Source: Allacma fusca
Lineage: Eukaryota; Arthropoda; Collembola; Symphypleona; Sminthuridae
Reading direction: 5' to 3'
Assembly: GCA_947179485.1 (NCBI GenBank)
Contig: OX359248.1
Coordinates: forward strand, 52,028,386-52,092,385
Length of the DNA stretch: 64,000 nucleotides
Under the pieces are notes generated by a model. It saw nothing but the letters and a program-made list of their open reading frames with translations. It was not told the DNA's origin and ran no database searches. Below, one piece after another: positions 53,101 to 64,000 of the stretch; position 1 is the first letter of the stretch; every line of letters begins with the position of its first letter. The position numbers and the translations under genes were made by a program.

Positions 53101-55000
53101 ATCTCGTCTAAAAATCAACTCTCCGAAGCTGTGTTATTCAAAAACTTCAATGACAAACGTATTCGTAATGTCGTACTCCAACACAATTGCATGGAGTACT
53201 TTGGTATTAATAATATATGATTAATGATTGTTGGCCCAGCTGCACAGAATTATTCGGGAATTATACCGATAAAACATTTGTCACATTGTCGAACCGTTCC
53301 GAATCTATATATCCATTTGAAAATACTTTTGTCAACCTTTGCTACTTCTGTGGAAGCACTTTCCAGAACCCGATTTGGGTGGTCGGCACACGATGGTCTA
53401 TCTTTTTAGCAGAAAACAAAACCGACAAAATCCATATGGCTAGCGTTGAGAGACTTCAAATGAATGTCGCTATGTTTAACAATTTGATGCGAATACATTT
53501 TGTCAGATTGCTAGTATGCACTTTTGCCTCCAAATGGTATGCCCGTACGCACCGTCGTGAAGTATATTTATCGCTGAATGGTTGCCATCATTCATCTTAG
53601 GAAGCCATTTTGTCGCAAGAGGTTAAATTTAATTAACCATAAATACGAGCATAGATTCTACAAGCGTATGCTAGAAATGTTATTGCTTTAAGTTGACCTT
53701 GTGGCGCACTGTATATTGCTAACCACGTTGTATGGTTAATATTATTAACTCAGCAAAGGTAGTTTGAATTATATTTCTATATTCACCAGGGAACTTAAAG
53801 TATGAAAACGCAAGGTTAAAAATATCTTTACTGGGTTTAAAGAAGTACGCATTACAAATGTCTTTACTATAACCATTATAAAAGGCAAAACATAGTACAA
53901 AATATTTTTAAAAATAATTATAGAATCATTTGTTAGTAGCTATTATTACAACACATTATTTATACCTGCGACGTTTACAACCTATCATGATTATTGAGCT
54001 TGCTCTTCGGATACAACCCGGTTTGAAGAAAAATCATTGCGAGGCGATATTTTTAATGCCGAAATACATATTACAAAACAAATTAGAGTTCTGAAGAATA
54101 ATAACTTTATTACTGTGAACGGGTTTACATAATTGGTGTGCTTTCGGCTACGGTGATGTCGGGTCCTGTGGAGCTACAGTTGGTGCAATAGTTCATGTGC
54201 TAATTTAAACTCGGATAAGGAAGTGTTCCCGGGTACATTGCAGTGGCAACTAAAACACCCATTACTGGAACGCGAGCACTAGAAGGTACTACTCCTGGAA
54301 AGAAAACATGAACAGATAAAACGATTTTCTAGCTATGACAACTACTGTTTATATCCCTTACTGTAGTTCACAAACTGGTGTATGTTAAAATAACATCCTA
54401 TACCATAATTTCAAGATGCAGAAACGTTGTTAAATCTTCGCTGTCTCTCCTAAGCTCGCATTGTAGGTTCACGAGTACACACTACCATAAAGGCTGAATG
54501 GCTAACATGATGTATAAATGCATTTTCCATTGGCGAAGCCGATGCCGGTTTGCGCTAGTAATATTAAAATCGAAGAAATCTTTATCCTGTTTATAAAATT
54601 ATAGACTGAATTCTAGTGCGAAATATTTATTTCCTATAGTCGTAAGACACCTGTCTAATGAGTTCTACAAACGCACTTTATTTCGTGGAGGTTTTATTTT
54701 TAAACTAAGTTTTATTTATTTAAGAGAGGCTACTTTGAATGTGTTTACTCTGATCCTAAATGCTTTTACCTTGATCAAGGCGAGAATGGCCTACCGTGAA
54801 TAGAACAAGTTTCCTTTTCATTTTTAAAGCTTCTACACAAATCTTTCAGTTTTGTGTCATCCCAAATAGCTTCATAGATAGATACAATTTCCAAGAACCA
54901 ATGTTGATATATAATTTTAAAAAGCCGAGTGAGAATATAAATTGCTAAATTCGATATTCTTAAACCACTCCTTCGTACCTTCATGTTTTAGAATCTAGTG

Positions 55001-58000
55001 TTCAAAAAATTGAGTTAGGTAATTGAAACAAATTTTAAAATACTGAACATTTGCTGCAAGCTAGCAATGTAAACAAATGGATCCAAATATTTTTTAGTTG
55101 CACTTTCATGCAGGAAATGGGGAGGGGCAAACTTTTCAGCAAACTCTGTATATGAGAAACTATGTTAAAAGAATAATACATTTGAGGGGAAAATTGTGGC
55201 GGAAAGAAAATAGGACGGAGGGGATTTGATATCGGGGCACACACGTGAAACCTGCAAGGACATTACACAAGACACACAAATATGGTTTTATTATGGAGAT
55301 AGACGGGGGTGATAAGAAAAGTGGCAGGAAATTATTTCGACAAAGATGAAATATAGTCAAGTAGGGATGAGATAGGGTTGAAGCCTTATCAGAGACACAA
55401 ATATAAAGTAGCATCCTGCCTTGCCAGACCATTTCCATAAATATACTTCCCAATGTGATACGTCCAACGGGAAACCGCTCCTCGCTCTCTTGTGTCATAC
55501 GCTTCATAAAAGCCCAAACCTTGTATATGTACATATGCATTCCCATACTTATAAAACTAGGATCTTTGTTCATATAGAATATATAACACCAGGCTCAACT
55601 TAAATGTATCGGAATGTGGTGCTGCGCCGAATCATTTTTCGATTAGTTTCACGCTATTGAGTCCATCAAGTTATTCTAGTGAAATAATCTTTTTTCCAAT
55701 TTTCTATCTTCCGCCTTGAATTCCTTCGTCAGCACGGGGCTTTCTATAAATACTACTTCCAAATTTTGATATCAATTTCCTCAAAATTCTCCAAAAAATG
55801 GATGATTTTAATAGTTTCCATTCAACCCAATTTCACAAAATGTTATCAAAAATTCCTCAATTTCATAATCTTCTACTGAAATTGGACAGAGAATTCAGAC
55901 CCGTTACAAAACACTTTAACTGGCATTGATGTCAAGAAAATAAAAACTTCAGAGGATTTTGAAAATTACATTTCTGAATTTTTAGTCTTTGAAATATAAG
56001 TCTATTTGTAAATTTAGAAGACACTCGCTTGGAAACAAACTATAAATGTGTACGCAAGATGGCCAGGTTTTGTGTTATTTCAAGTATTTGATAAAGTTGT
56101 GCAGAACTGGAGGGACTTAAGCAGAGAGGAGAATAAATAGCTAGATAAGCACGTTCCTACGGTTGATAGGATGAAGTTGAAGGCGATAAGGGTTGGCGGA
56201 GGCAGAGAAAAAGTCTTGGTCTGAACGTAATAAAAACAGTCAGAAAAGTAAATTTAAGCCAGGATAAATCTTTTGGCTGAGGTCGAACACTAGCTGAGCA
56301 AAAGGGAAAATGGAGAGAGAAGAAAAAAAGAGGATTGTCATATATATAGTTCCACACAAGTTCCACACTCTTTTCCGGTTCGTTCTATTACGGATAGACT
56401 GCAGAAAAGAAAATCCAATTTCCAATTTCTTTCGTAGTTATTTATGGGGAAGGAACTCTCTCGGTTTTTCTTCTTTGTTACCTATCCAATACATAGCCAG
56501 CTTTTTTTTTCCTTCCCTCCGAGGAACACACAAGGGAAGTCATGAAATTGAGATAGGAACTATAGAAGATGCTAGACGCTTGAAATAATAGACCTTAGCC
56601 AATTCCCCAGACTTCATACCGTCTCTGATGTGCAACTCACTTGGGTAGTTGCAGACTAGAGCCTTCAGGTCGATCTTCAACATTATATCTATTCCTTCTT
56701 TTTACTATATGTCAGTCCAGGAAATTCAAGAGGAAGCTAAACCCTTCTACGTATTTTCAACATGTACGGAAAATACACAGCGTCCTGTTTTAAAAACGCA
56801 ACTTCCAATTTTCCAGCATACCATTATTTTAACCTGAAATTGAGCATGATCAATATAGCATGAATCTGAAGCTTCCGAAATTAACAATTTTCTTCACAGC
56901 TGTAAATTAAATGTATTGAACGCTTTTGTACAAGCACTCTTAAAGGGTTCAAAACTTACCTACGTTGCTTGTGCGCTCTTATAAGATGAAAAATTAGCAT
57001 TGTGGTAAACAGGAACATTTGTATATAAACCGTTTTGCCCCAATGGAGAAAATGCTTGAAAAATCGAGATATCTTCTAGCATGTGATCAGTATGTGTATC
57101 TATATCTACAGTACTACTTTGGTAACCCCAGCTTGTCATTATTGTCGCTCCGCCAGGGTTAGGTTGATATTGGTTAGTTTGCCATTAAAATATTTTATGG
57201 GTTTTGGGGAATACTTCTGAGAAAATTTCTAAAGGTTCAAAATTTCCTGAACATTTCCTCCACTACTCTTTGGCAAGAGCTAATGCAATACTAAATTGAA
57301 GGTGAACAACATTGTGAAAGAAAAGGATAAATTGTGGGAGTAAAGGAACAAAATTTGATCTTTTTTGCTGTCTCAGCCGGACCACAGAATTACTTTTCTC
57401 TGGAGTAGCATTATCTCCTTTCTTCATATGAAACTTGAGTCTTTTGGTTGTAGGAGTCATTCCAGCAAGGTACGCAAACAGAGTAAGAAAACAGTCCTGA
57501 ATTGTACTTCACACTTACGCATATAAGTATGTATGTATCTACACACGTATGAACAGTATACATAGTATGTGTGGATGCGGCTGAAGTAAACAATAAGTTT
57601 AGGGAAGGGAGAGGCAATCCAGGAGCCCGTGTTGATTCCTTTCGATTTGACTCCATCAATTCTTGTTAGATTCAGATTCCCATTCAATCTCATTCAACCA
57701 TTGGCTTTGATTACTTCCATTCTTTACTTTGCACGACTCCGGGATCTCTGCATGGAAGTCTCACTCCACGTCACTGGTTGTGCCGGGGCTGGGAGGGATA
57801 GTGTGGTGTCGTCTGAAATTGGAAAAGAAAATGCTGACGGGTAAAATATCTCTTGTCACTGCACATTGCCAACGCCATCAAACTTCACCTCTTGGATAAC
57901 TTTTCAACGAAGACATTTGCAAAGATAAATGCATTAAGAGCTTTTCCAATTATTTTCATCGGCTCCATTCTCCTTTAACGCTCAAATCACCTTTCTTCCT

Positions 58001-59100
58001 TTTTTAAGGGTCATTGCATTTCCCTTCGTTTTAAAGAAAATTGTGTCGATATTTCAGCAAGCCCTTTAGCTCTGATGTCCCATGTTAGACCAAAATCCTG
58101 TAACTTTTATACTTGGATTTTTTTCTGGCATTCCTTATTCTAACGACTTTGCTTGTTTTCCAAAAATCCTAACACCATATTTACGACTCCTCCCCTTCAA
58201 ATGCTTTGGTAATGTATGGGACTTTAAAGCAGGAATAAATACTTGATTTTACATTAATTCATTCCAGTCCTCAGACTTCTCTTAACATTTTAAAATGAGC
58301 ATTGGAAAATATTTGTAATACAGAAAAATCCCTAAAATTTGAGTGATCTGTAACATGGATTACAATTATGGTAAGCTAGAATGTGTTGAAATATTTTTGC
58401 CTCCACAGACACAATTACTGCTTCGACAGAGTCTTTTGTATTGACTGTAGTTGTTAAGTTGTTCTGTAGTTTTTAAATGTAAATATTGTATGTAAATATT
58501 TTTACATGCTCACAGTTTTTTAGACACAATGTTTGTTTTTTAAATGCATCCCGTCCTAATATTAAACGTTATTTCTCGCTACGCAAAAGCCTCTGGTAGG
58601 AAAATGAGGGAGGGGGACATCGCACAAAATCAGAAACAAACTTGTTTTGAATCGTGATAAGCTACTAAGATTTGATGTAGTAGTAACTGTAAAGGAATAT
58701 AAATAGGATGAGATACATGTGCAATCAAGTTTACAGTACCTATACATACATGATGGGGAATGAGAGAAACTCTTGGAATATTGGGTTGCTTGAAAAATCC
58801 CATGGCTATAGTATTCTTTAGTATCTGTTTAATTCAAGATAGAAACTCCTCATATATGTGAGAGAGCAGTGTTGTAGGAAAGGAATTAACCAGAGGAAGT
58901 AATGGACGATTGGTAATAGGCTCGAGGGATAATTGGAAGGATATTGGTCGGAATGGAGACGAGGGGTTGGAGTAGAAGTCTCAGTCATAAATATTTTCTG
59001 ACTGGCCCGATGGCCAAGTAATAACTAATGTTTTAGCAATCTGAATGCTGCGTGGAGGAGATTGTGAGCGAATGAAGTTGATGAGGTCTAAGGGTCAGAT
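55001..59100. other. Non-coding stretch
   Basis: No supported gene. Two TGTAAATA motifs lie close together near 58.48-58.50 kb. The ORFs here are short and overlap on both strands. Confidence 0.4.
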
Positions 59101-59430
59101 GTTGGAGACAGAGTCAGAGAGGAGAGAAGACATTGGAGAGAGAGAGAGAGAAGGAGAGAGACACGGCAGCGGTCCTCTTGTGTAAATAACAGTCACTTCC
59201 CCTGATTAGAGAATTATAAGCTCTTAATTGGGAATAATGTGTGTTGACCGCTTGTCTCACCCTCGGCTCATTTCGTCAGATTTTGTTTCAAAGTGGTCAT
59301 TTACACGGACATAGAGTGAGCCGCGATTCAACCCCCCAAGACTTTCTGCTTGTGCTACGGGTCTCTCCAATGCAGTTACAACATACGACATGGTCCTCAC
59401 TTCTCTGTATCTCTCTCTCTCTCTCTCTCT
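59101..59430. repeat. GA/CT tract pair
   Basis: GA-rich tract at about 59135-59161 and CT tract at 59411-59430. Confidence 0.9.
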
Positions 59431-59749
59431 ATTTACTTAACACTGACAAGTGGAATGGGATGCTTGAAAGGAAATCCACAAACCCCCATGGTTCGTCTCA
59501 ACTGATGAGAAATTTATTGACGGAGCCTTGTCCTCTTGCCATTTTCCTCCATCAAGCAGTCCGCCCTACTCATCAATGTCCACGTTATAAGGTCAACCTT
59601 GTAGTTCCATGGGTGTGTGCAATGTACTGCAGATAATCTTCAAATCTAGGCAGTCTGCAAACATTCCAATTTTTTTTACACTTCTCTCCTTTTTTTACAA
59701 ACACATAAACAACTCTCCCTGCAGTTGCAATTCAAAATGCTAGTCTCAA

Positions 59750-60300
59750 TAACCTGATTCCTTAGAATTATTCTAGACCCAAGAAAATATACAATTCTTA
59801 GTATTCCCCGTTCATTCAAAAATATTCCCTCCAAAATTCCTACTTCCAAAAAATACTAACACGACAATCCTCAATTTCCAAAACATTTTAGTTCAAATAT
59901 AAAGACAGCGTAAAAATGTTACCTCCCCAATGTCTCTTACAAAAACATTCTCCCATAAAAATTGTATTTAAAAATACGTCACCCTAATTTCGAAAAATGC
60001 ATTCTGCGGAAATATTATCTCCAGGAATGTTAATAAAAAATCCTAACCCAAAGTAGAATGTTACCTTCAAAAATCCTACTTGTAGTAATGCCCAAGGAAT
60101 TTTATTAGGAAAACAGATAATTTTGAAAGTTTACTTACAAAACTTAACCTACGGAAAAACTACTGACAAAACTCCTACACCTGGACATCTCGCATTGAAA
60201 AACTTTACCCCTAAGAAGCTCTCATTGGAAAATGTTAATTTTAAAACGACTCTCTCCAAAAATCCTTGTACAAACTCAGGGGTAATTTTCAATTCCTAGA
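59750..60300. repeat. Long degenerate minisatellite-like array, period about 20-25 bp
   Basis: The motif AAAAAT, then 1-2 bases, then TA/TT, then CCTCC or CTACC recurs for about 550 bases (AAAATATTCCCTCC, AAAATGTTACCTCC, GAATGTTACCTTC, GAAATATTATCTCC, AAAACATTCTCCC). Units are heavily diverged and no gene is present. Confidence 0.45.
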
Positions 60301-60546
60301 GAAATGCAATTGTTTCAGCTGTTTTTAAGTAGGTTTCCCATTCAAATACACACATATCTATACATACATGGAGTAACCAGTATCATGAAAATGGCTCAAG
60401 TTGAGAATGGAACAGTAAAAAAACTAAAAATGGCGACTGGGAAAGCATTCGCACATGTTGTTCCCACGGAGTTGTAATCTCCAACGTGTGGAACGACTCT
60501 TTGGAATTTTTCAGCCGCAGTGTAATGCAGGGAGCACGTAGGGCAG

Positions 60547-60571
60547 GGAGAGAGAGAGAGAGAGAGAGAGC
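60547..60571. repeat. (GA)n microsatellite
   Basis: About 25 bases of pure AG repeat, which creates part of a spurious minus-strand ORF. Confidence 0.95.
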
Positions 60572-61193
60572 GCTCTACTAATGCCCGTCCAGCATAATGC
60601 AGTAATTCTGAGGAGTAAGTCTAAGGAAATGTTTTGGGAATGAAGGAGGAAATGTATGTACAAGTTAATATGAGACTGCCACATGTTCCACTCTGGAATA
60701 GAAATAGTCTCAGGAACATATGTATCTTTCTGTAATGTAGTCGAAGGTCCAAATGCTACCAGGAGGGAATGGAGGTGTCTCTGCGTATATGTGCATATAA
60801 GCCCCCTATGATTATATACGTGTGCAATGAATTTCATTTCTTTGCATTAACTTCCCCCATTCCGTTTTTCTATTGTGCGAGTAGTCAACTAACGTGTACT
60901 TTCCACTTAGTGTTTCGTTTGAAACGAGTCTTTTACTCAAGGAACTCCGGAGGAACGGGTGAGGGCGCAGGAGAGGAGGAGAAGACGACGAAGAAGAAGA
61001 AATTAATGGAGAAAAGCAATATCTACTTTTCCTATTGTTCCATAATGGGTTTCTAGTGAATGGAGTCATAGTACAGTGCGAAGGCTCTGCACACAAAGTA
61101 AACTATGTTATAGGTTTCTTTCTAATGGACTTTCCCTTAAGTGCAGGACGGGAAGAAATGCTAGACGTGAGAGCCGGGTTTCTCTTCACATAC

Positions 61194-61194
<1 letters not shown>

Positions 61195-61231
<37 letters not shown>

Positions 61232-61510
61232 GACTAAAACTCCCAACCTCACGTATTGCTTCCTCTCACTCTCCCCAAAGCTTTCTCTCTCTCTCCATGC
61301 CTCGCGTGTTTTTTCCTATGTTTAGCCTTCCAACTGAAAATGGTTCTCATAAATTTCCTTTCTTCCCTCTCTCTCTCTCTCCTTCCTTCTCCGCTCCCAA
61401 CGTTTGCTCTGAGCCAGGGCCGGGAAAGAAACAAGATGAAAATTCTGGGAGCAGGATGTGGATGAGTGTATCCAAACTGCATAAACTTGTCTCTCTTTCT
61501 CTCTCTCACG
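61195..61510. repeat. Cluster of (CT)n tracts
   Basis: CT tracts at 61195-61229, about 61278-61295, about 61366-61381 and about 61489-61507 within 315 bases, giving many GAGAG sites on the minus strand. The ORFs across it are low-complexity artefacts. Confidence 0.9.
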
Positions 61511-62787
61511 ATTTGTGTGGAGGCAGGGAGAGCGAGTGCTGGGAGCTGAGACGTCGTTCAAATGCCCGCTACACTACCCGAATAAATTATAGATACTACT
61601 TCACTATATCTCCATCACGCTACATTAGCTCGAGCGCTCTTGCTCCGCTTATTTCTCCTCCGTCTTCCCTCCTACTTACTTCCCTATATGCTAATACACT
61701 CCCTACGTCTAAGTAAGCTACACCAAAAATCTTGAGTACGAAAAGTAAGCAATTTTTTCTGGTCCCAGCCCAAAGGCTAATCCCCAAGGATTATATTAGC
61801 ACAATGAGTTCAAAATTTTTGTTCTTGACTCTAAATCGTATTACTAGAGTCAAGTTATCCTAAATTTTGAATGTTCGGAGACTCCCAGTTGAAATTGTGA
61901 ACAAAAACCATCCTAGATTCTAAAATTTGGAACACATTGATAAATTTGGGTAATCTAATACCATACTATTGTAATTCCAAAATTTAACGTTATGTTCAGT
62001 GAAAATACGTTCAAATGTTTTTAGCTTTGGAAAAACCAAGGTATTTGAAGGGTATTTCTCAAAATGGGATTTTACTGGGAAGTAAATGTTGATGTTAATG
62101 TATGGAAAGTTTAAGCTGAATTTACTCCAAACTAGTAATTTAAATATTACTAATTACTTGAAACTTGAAATTTGACTGAAACTGGGCTATAAGTGGTAGA
62201 GTTTCGTAAACATTTGAATTCAAATGCTGGGACCGGTAACTTGTTTTTTTTTCAATCCTCGCTCTAGTGAGATAGGATTAGTGAGAACACGTCGAGGAAT
62301 TCCCATCATTTGGCTTTTACCAAAACATTTCCTAAATGGTCATTATCTTACGTAAACAGCGTTCAATAACCTTCTCATATAGCTGACAATTCCAAGGGAC
62401 TGGGTAAACTCCCGTATGTTTCCTCTTCAAAATGAGCGGGATGGAAAAATATCCGAGAGCGTCTCAGAAAAATTGGAATTTCTCCGGATAATGCATTTTC
62501 TCGGAGAGAGGGAATTTCTCAGGGATAATGGGCCGCTTTGCATGGAGACTGGCGCTGGGAATAGACACTCACTTGTGGTGTGGTTACTGATGTAGTTGGA
62601 CTAAGAGCAAGCTTCCATTTTCACATCCCATACCATCCATTCCATCAAAAAAAATTCACATTCACTTTACATTTGCGCTATCCCATCATAACCCTTTGTT
62701 TTTTTCCACTATACCCCTCCTCTCTATATTCAAAGGCCTTGGGTACTGGCGGAGGAAGAGCAAACATAAGATGAGAGGAAAACATTG

Positions 62788-62816
62788 AGAAAGAGAGAGA
62801 CAGGGAGGGAGGGAGA

Positions 62817-62856
<40 letters not shown>

Positions 62857-62864
62857 AAGCGAGA
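62788..62864. repeat. (GA)n tract, about 77 bp
   Basis: GAGAGA with GGGAGGGAGGG interruptions; the longest purine tract of the window. It could form triplex DNA. Confidence 0.95.
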
Positions 62865-64000
62865 GAATTGAGAGAATGAGAGACTAAAACTTTGGAGAAA
62901 TTCCCCCGTGTTTGGATTTGCATTGTACGGATCTCTGAGAAACTTGCCACTCTTCATCTGCACTGAAGTGAGTGCCTAGTCTGCGGTTCTAATGGCCGTC
63001 ATTTCATGCATTATAAATAAATATTTCACATTTTAACTCCGACTCATTTCCATCATTCCCTATTCTTTCCCACGCCTGAGAGAAACAGAGAGAGGTTCAA
63101 TTCTTAGTCATTTTCCTCCTTAAACTAACTCCTTCTCCCTTCGGAACTACCAATTCCTTATTCATAAGCAAACTGAACACTTTTCTCTTTTTCATAGTCT
63201 CATTTACCCCCTTACATCTGGAGAATGCTACTAAATCATCTCTCCTCCCCGCCCGCTCCCAGCCTATGTCTTCATGCTTTTTTAATTCCTTTATAATGCC
63301 CCCTTTCTTTCTCCGGAACTTACACACCAGCCATAGAAAGAACCTCGCTCAAAAATTCACTCAAGGTTTCCATTAGAGTAATTACGTAATTCTTTATAAC
63401 GCCATGTAGATCCTTCAAGCCAAGATTCCAGTATCCAACTCCCAGGAACCCCATCCACTTTCCCCCATACATAAGGACAAGGGCCAGTTTAAACAGAGAA
63501 TTTTACTCTTTTGAAACCTTCCTCAAGAATCACATCCTTTGAGTATAGAAAAACCCACACGTCCGCCATAGTATCTAAAAAAATACCTCGGAAAGTGCAG
63601 ACTCAGTTTTTTTTCTCACAATTTCCAGTAGGCGGAAGAGAAAAAGGGAAAAAAGTGCTGATTCTTCTGTTCCTTCCGTGACTGGGCTCGATGGAAAGAA
63701 AACGGGATTGGTTTTGAGACTAAATTGAATTCATTAGAGTAATGGACACTTGGATGTAAGGAAACGCGGGTCACATAAAATCATTGAATAGTCTCAATCC
63801 TATTAAAAGGAGGAATAAAGGGGATAAAATTGGAGATAAATGCATGCGAGAGAGTTGAATAAAAGGGACGTAAGTATCTGTGTGTCTCAGTGTCCTTCTC
63901 CTTATGTGTGTGTCTGTTTGTAGAAGAGAGAGAGAGAGAGAAAAAAAAAAGAATTTGTGGTTTTATGTAAGACTGACATTGGCCATGCCAGTTAATGTTA
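62865..64000. other. Non-coding end of window
   Basis: No supported gene. A short GA plus A tract lies at 63925-63950. The minus-strand ORF at 63097-63327 has no domain. Confidence 0.4.

Larger units (their letters stand above)
47200..55000. other. Block of distinct composition without GA/CT microsatellites
   Basis: Compared with the flanks, this stretch lacks GA/CT tracts and G-runs, has long A/T-rich pieces, and contains isolated islands rich in CpG or coding-like sequence (51.0-51.7 kb and 52.8-53.6 kb). I could not find long terminal repeats, matching inverted ends or an intact transposon protein. It may be an old insertion or simply a region free of the usual local repeats. Edges are approximate. 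Confidence 0.3.

Overview
The window is AT-rich eukaryotic DNA with split genes, long non-coding stretches and many (GA)n/(CT)n microsatellites. Its anchor is the homeobox exon of the Hox gene abdominal-A (abd-A, 6084-6631, + strand). The residues that separate abd-A from Ubx can be read directly, so the source is an arthropod or close relative. The AT-rich, microsatellite-dense style would fit a crustacean, but nothing here fixes the species.

Layout. 1-6083 is an abd-A intron; the exons carrying the N-terminus and the YPWM motif lie further left, outside the window. 6084-6631 is the last coding exon. 6632 to about 12 kb is 3'UTR and downstream DNA, with a group of Pumilio-type motifs near 11.35-11.52 kb. 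About 12-15 kb is an AT-rich desert. 15-21.4 kb is an island of different character. It holds a short hAT-like element (15990-16185), a five-exon gene of the DXO/Rai1 (Dom3Z) RNA-cap-surveillance family (17888-19604), and a probable two-exon orphan gene (20300-21344). From 21.4 to 64 kb I find no recognisable conserved protein. That part holds microsatellites, a family of short TA-flanked inverted-repeat elements (nine copies recognised in the window, seven of them between 28.7 and 40.7 kb), a few small minus-strand ORFs (one at 24724-25002 with a good signal peptide), and an unusual block at about 47.2-55.0 kb with a broken coding relic and a CpG-rich patch. No Ubx homeobox is found in the 57 kb downstream of abd-A, the side where Ubx normally lies.

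Most striking point. The DXO/Rai1-family gene has an intact reading frame of 371 codons over five exons with canonical GT-AG introns, yet nearly all family catalytic residues are changed (motif I R to H, motif II E to D, motif III E-x-D to K-L-D, motif IV E-x-K to S-I-K, and the following Q to R). It looks like a maintained pseudo-enzyme, in the manner of Drosophila Cutoff, which is also a catalytically dead Rai1 relative (it licenses piRNA-cluster transcription). Its position inside a Hox interval, its orphan neighbour and a strong internal splice donor just before motif IV make 17.9-21.4 kb the best place to look for something new.
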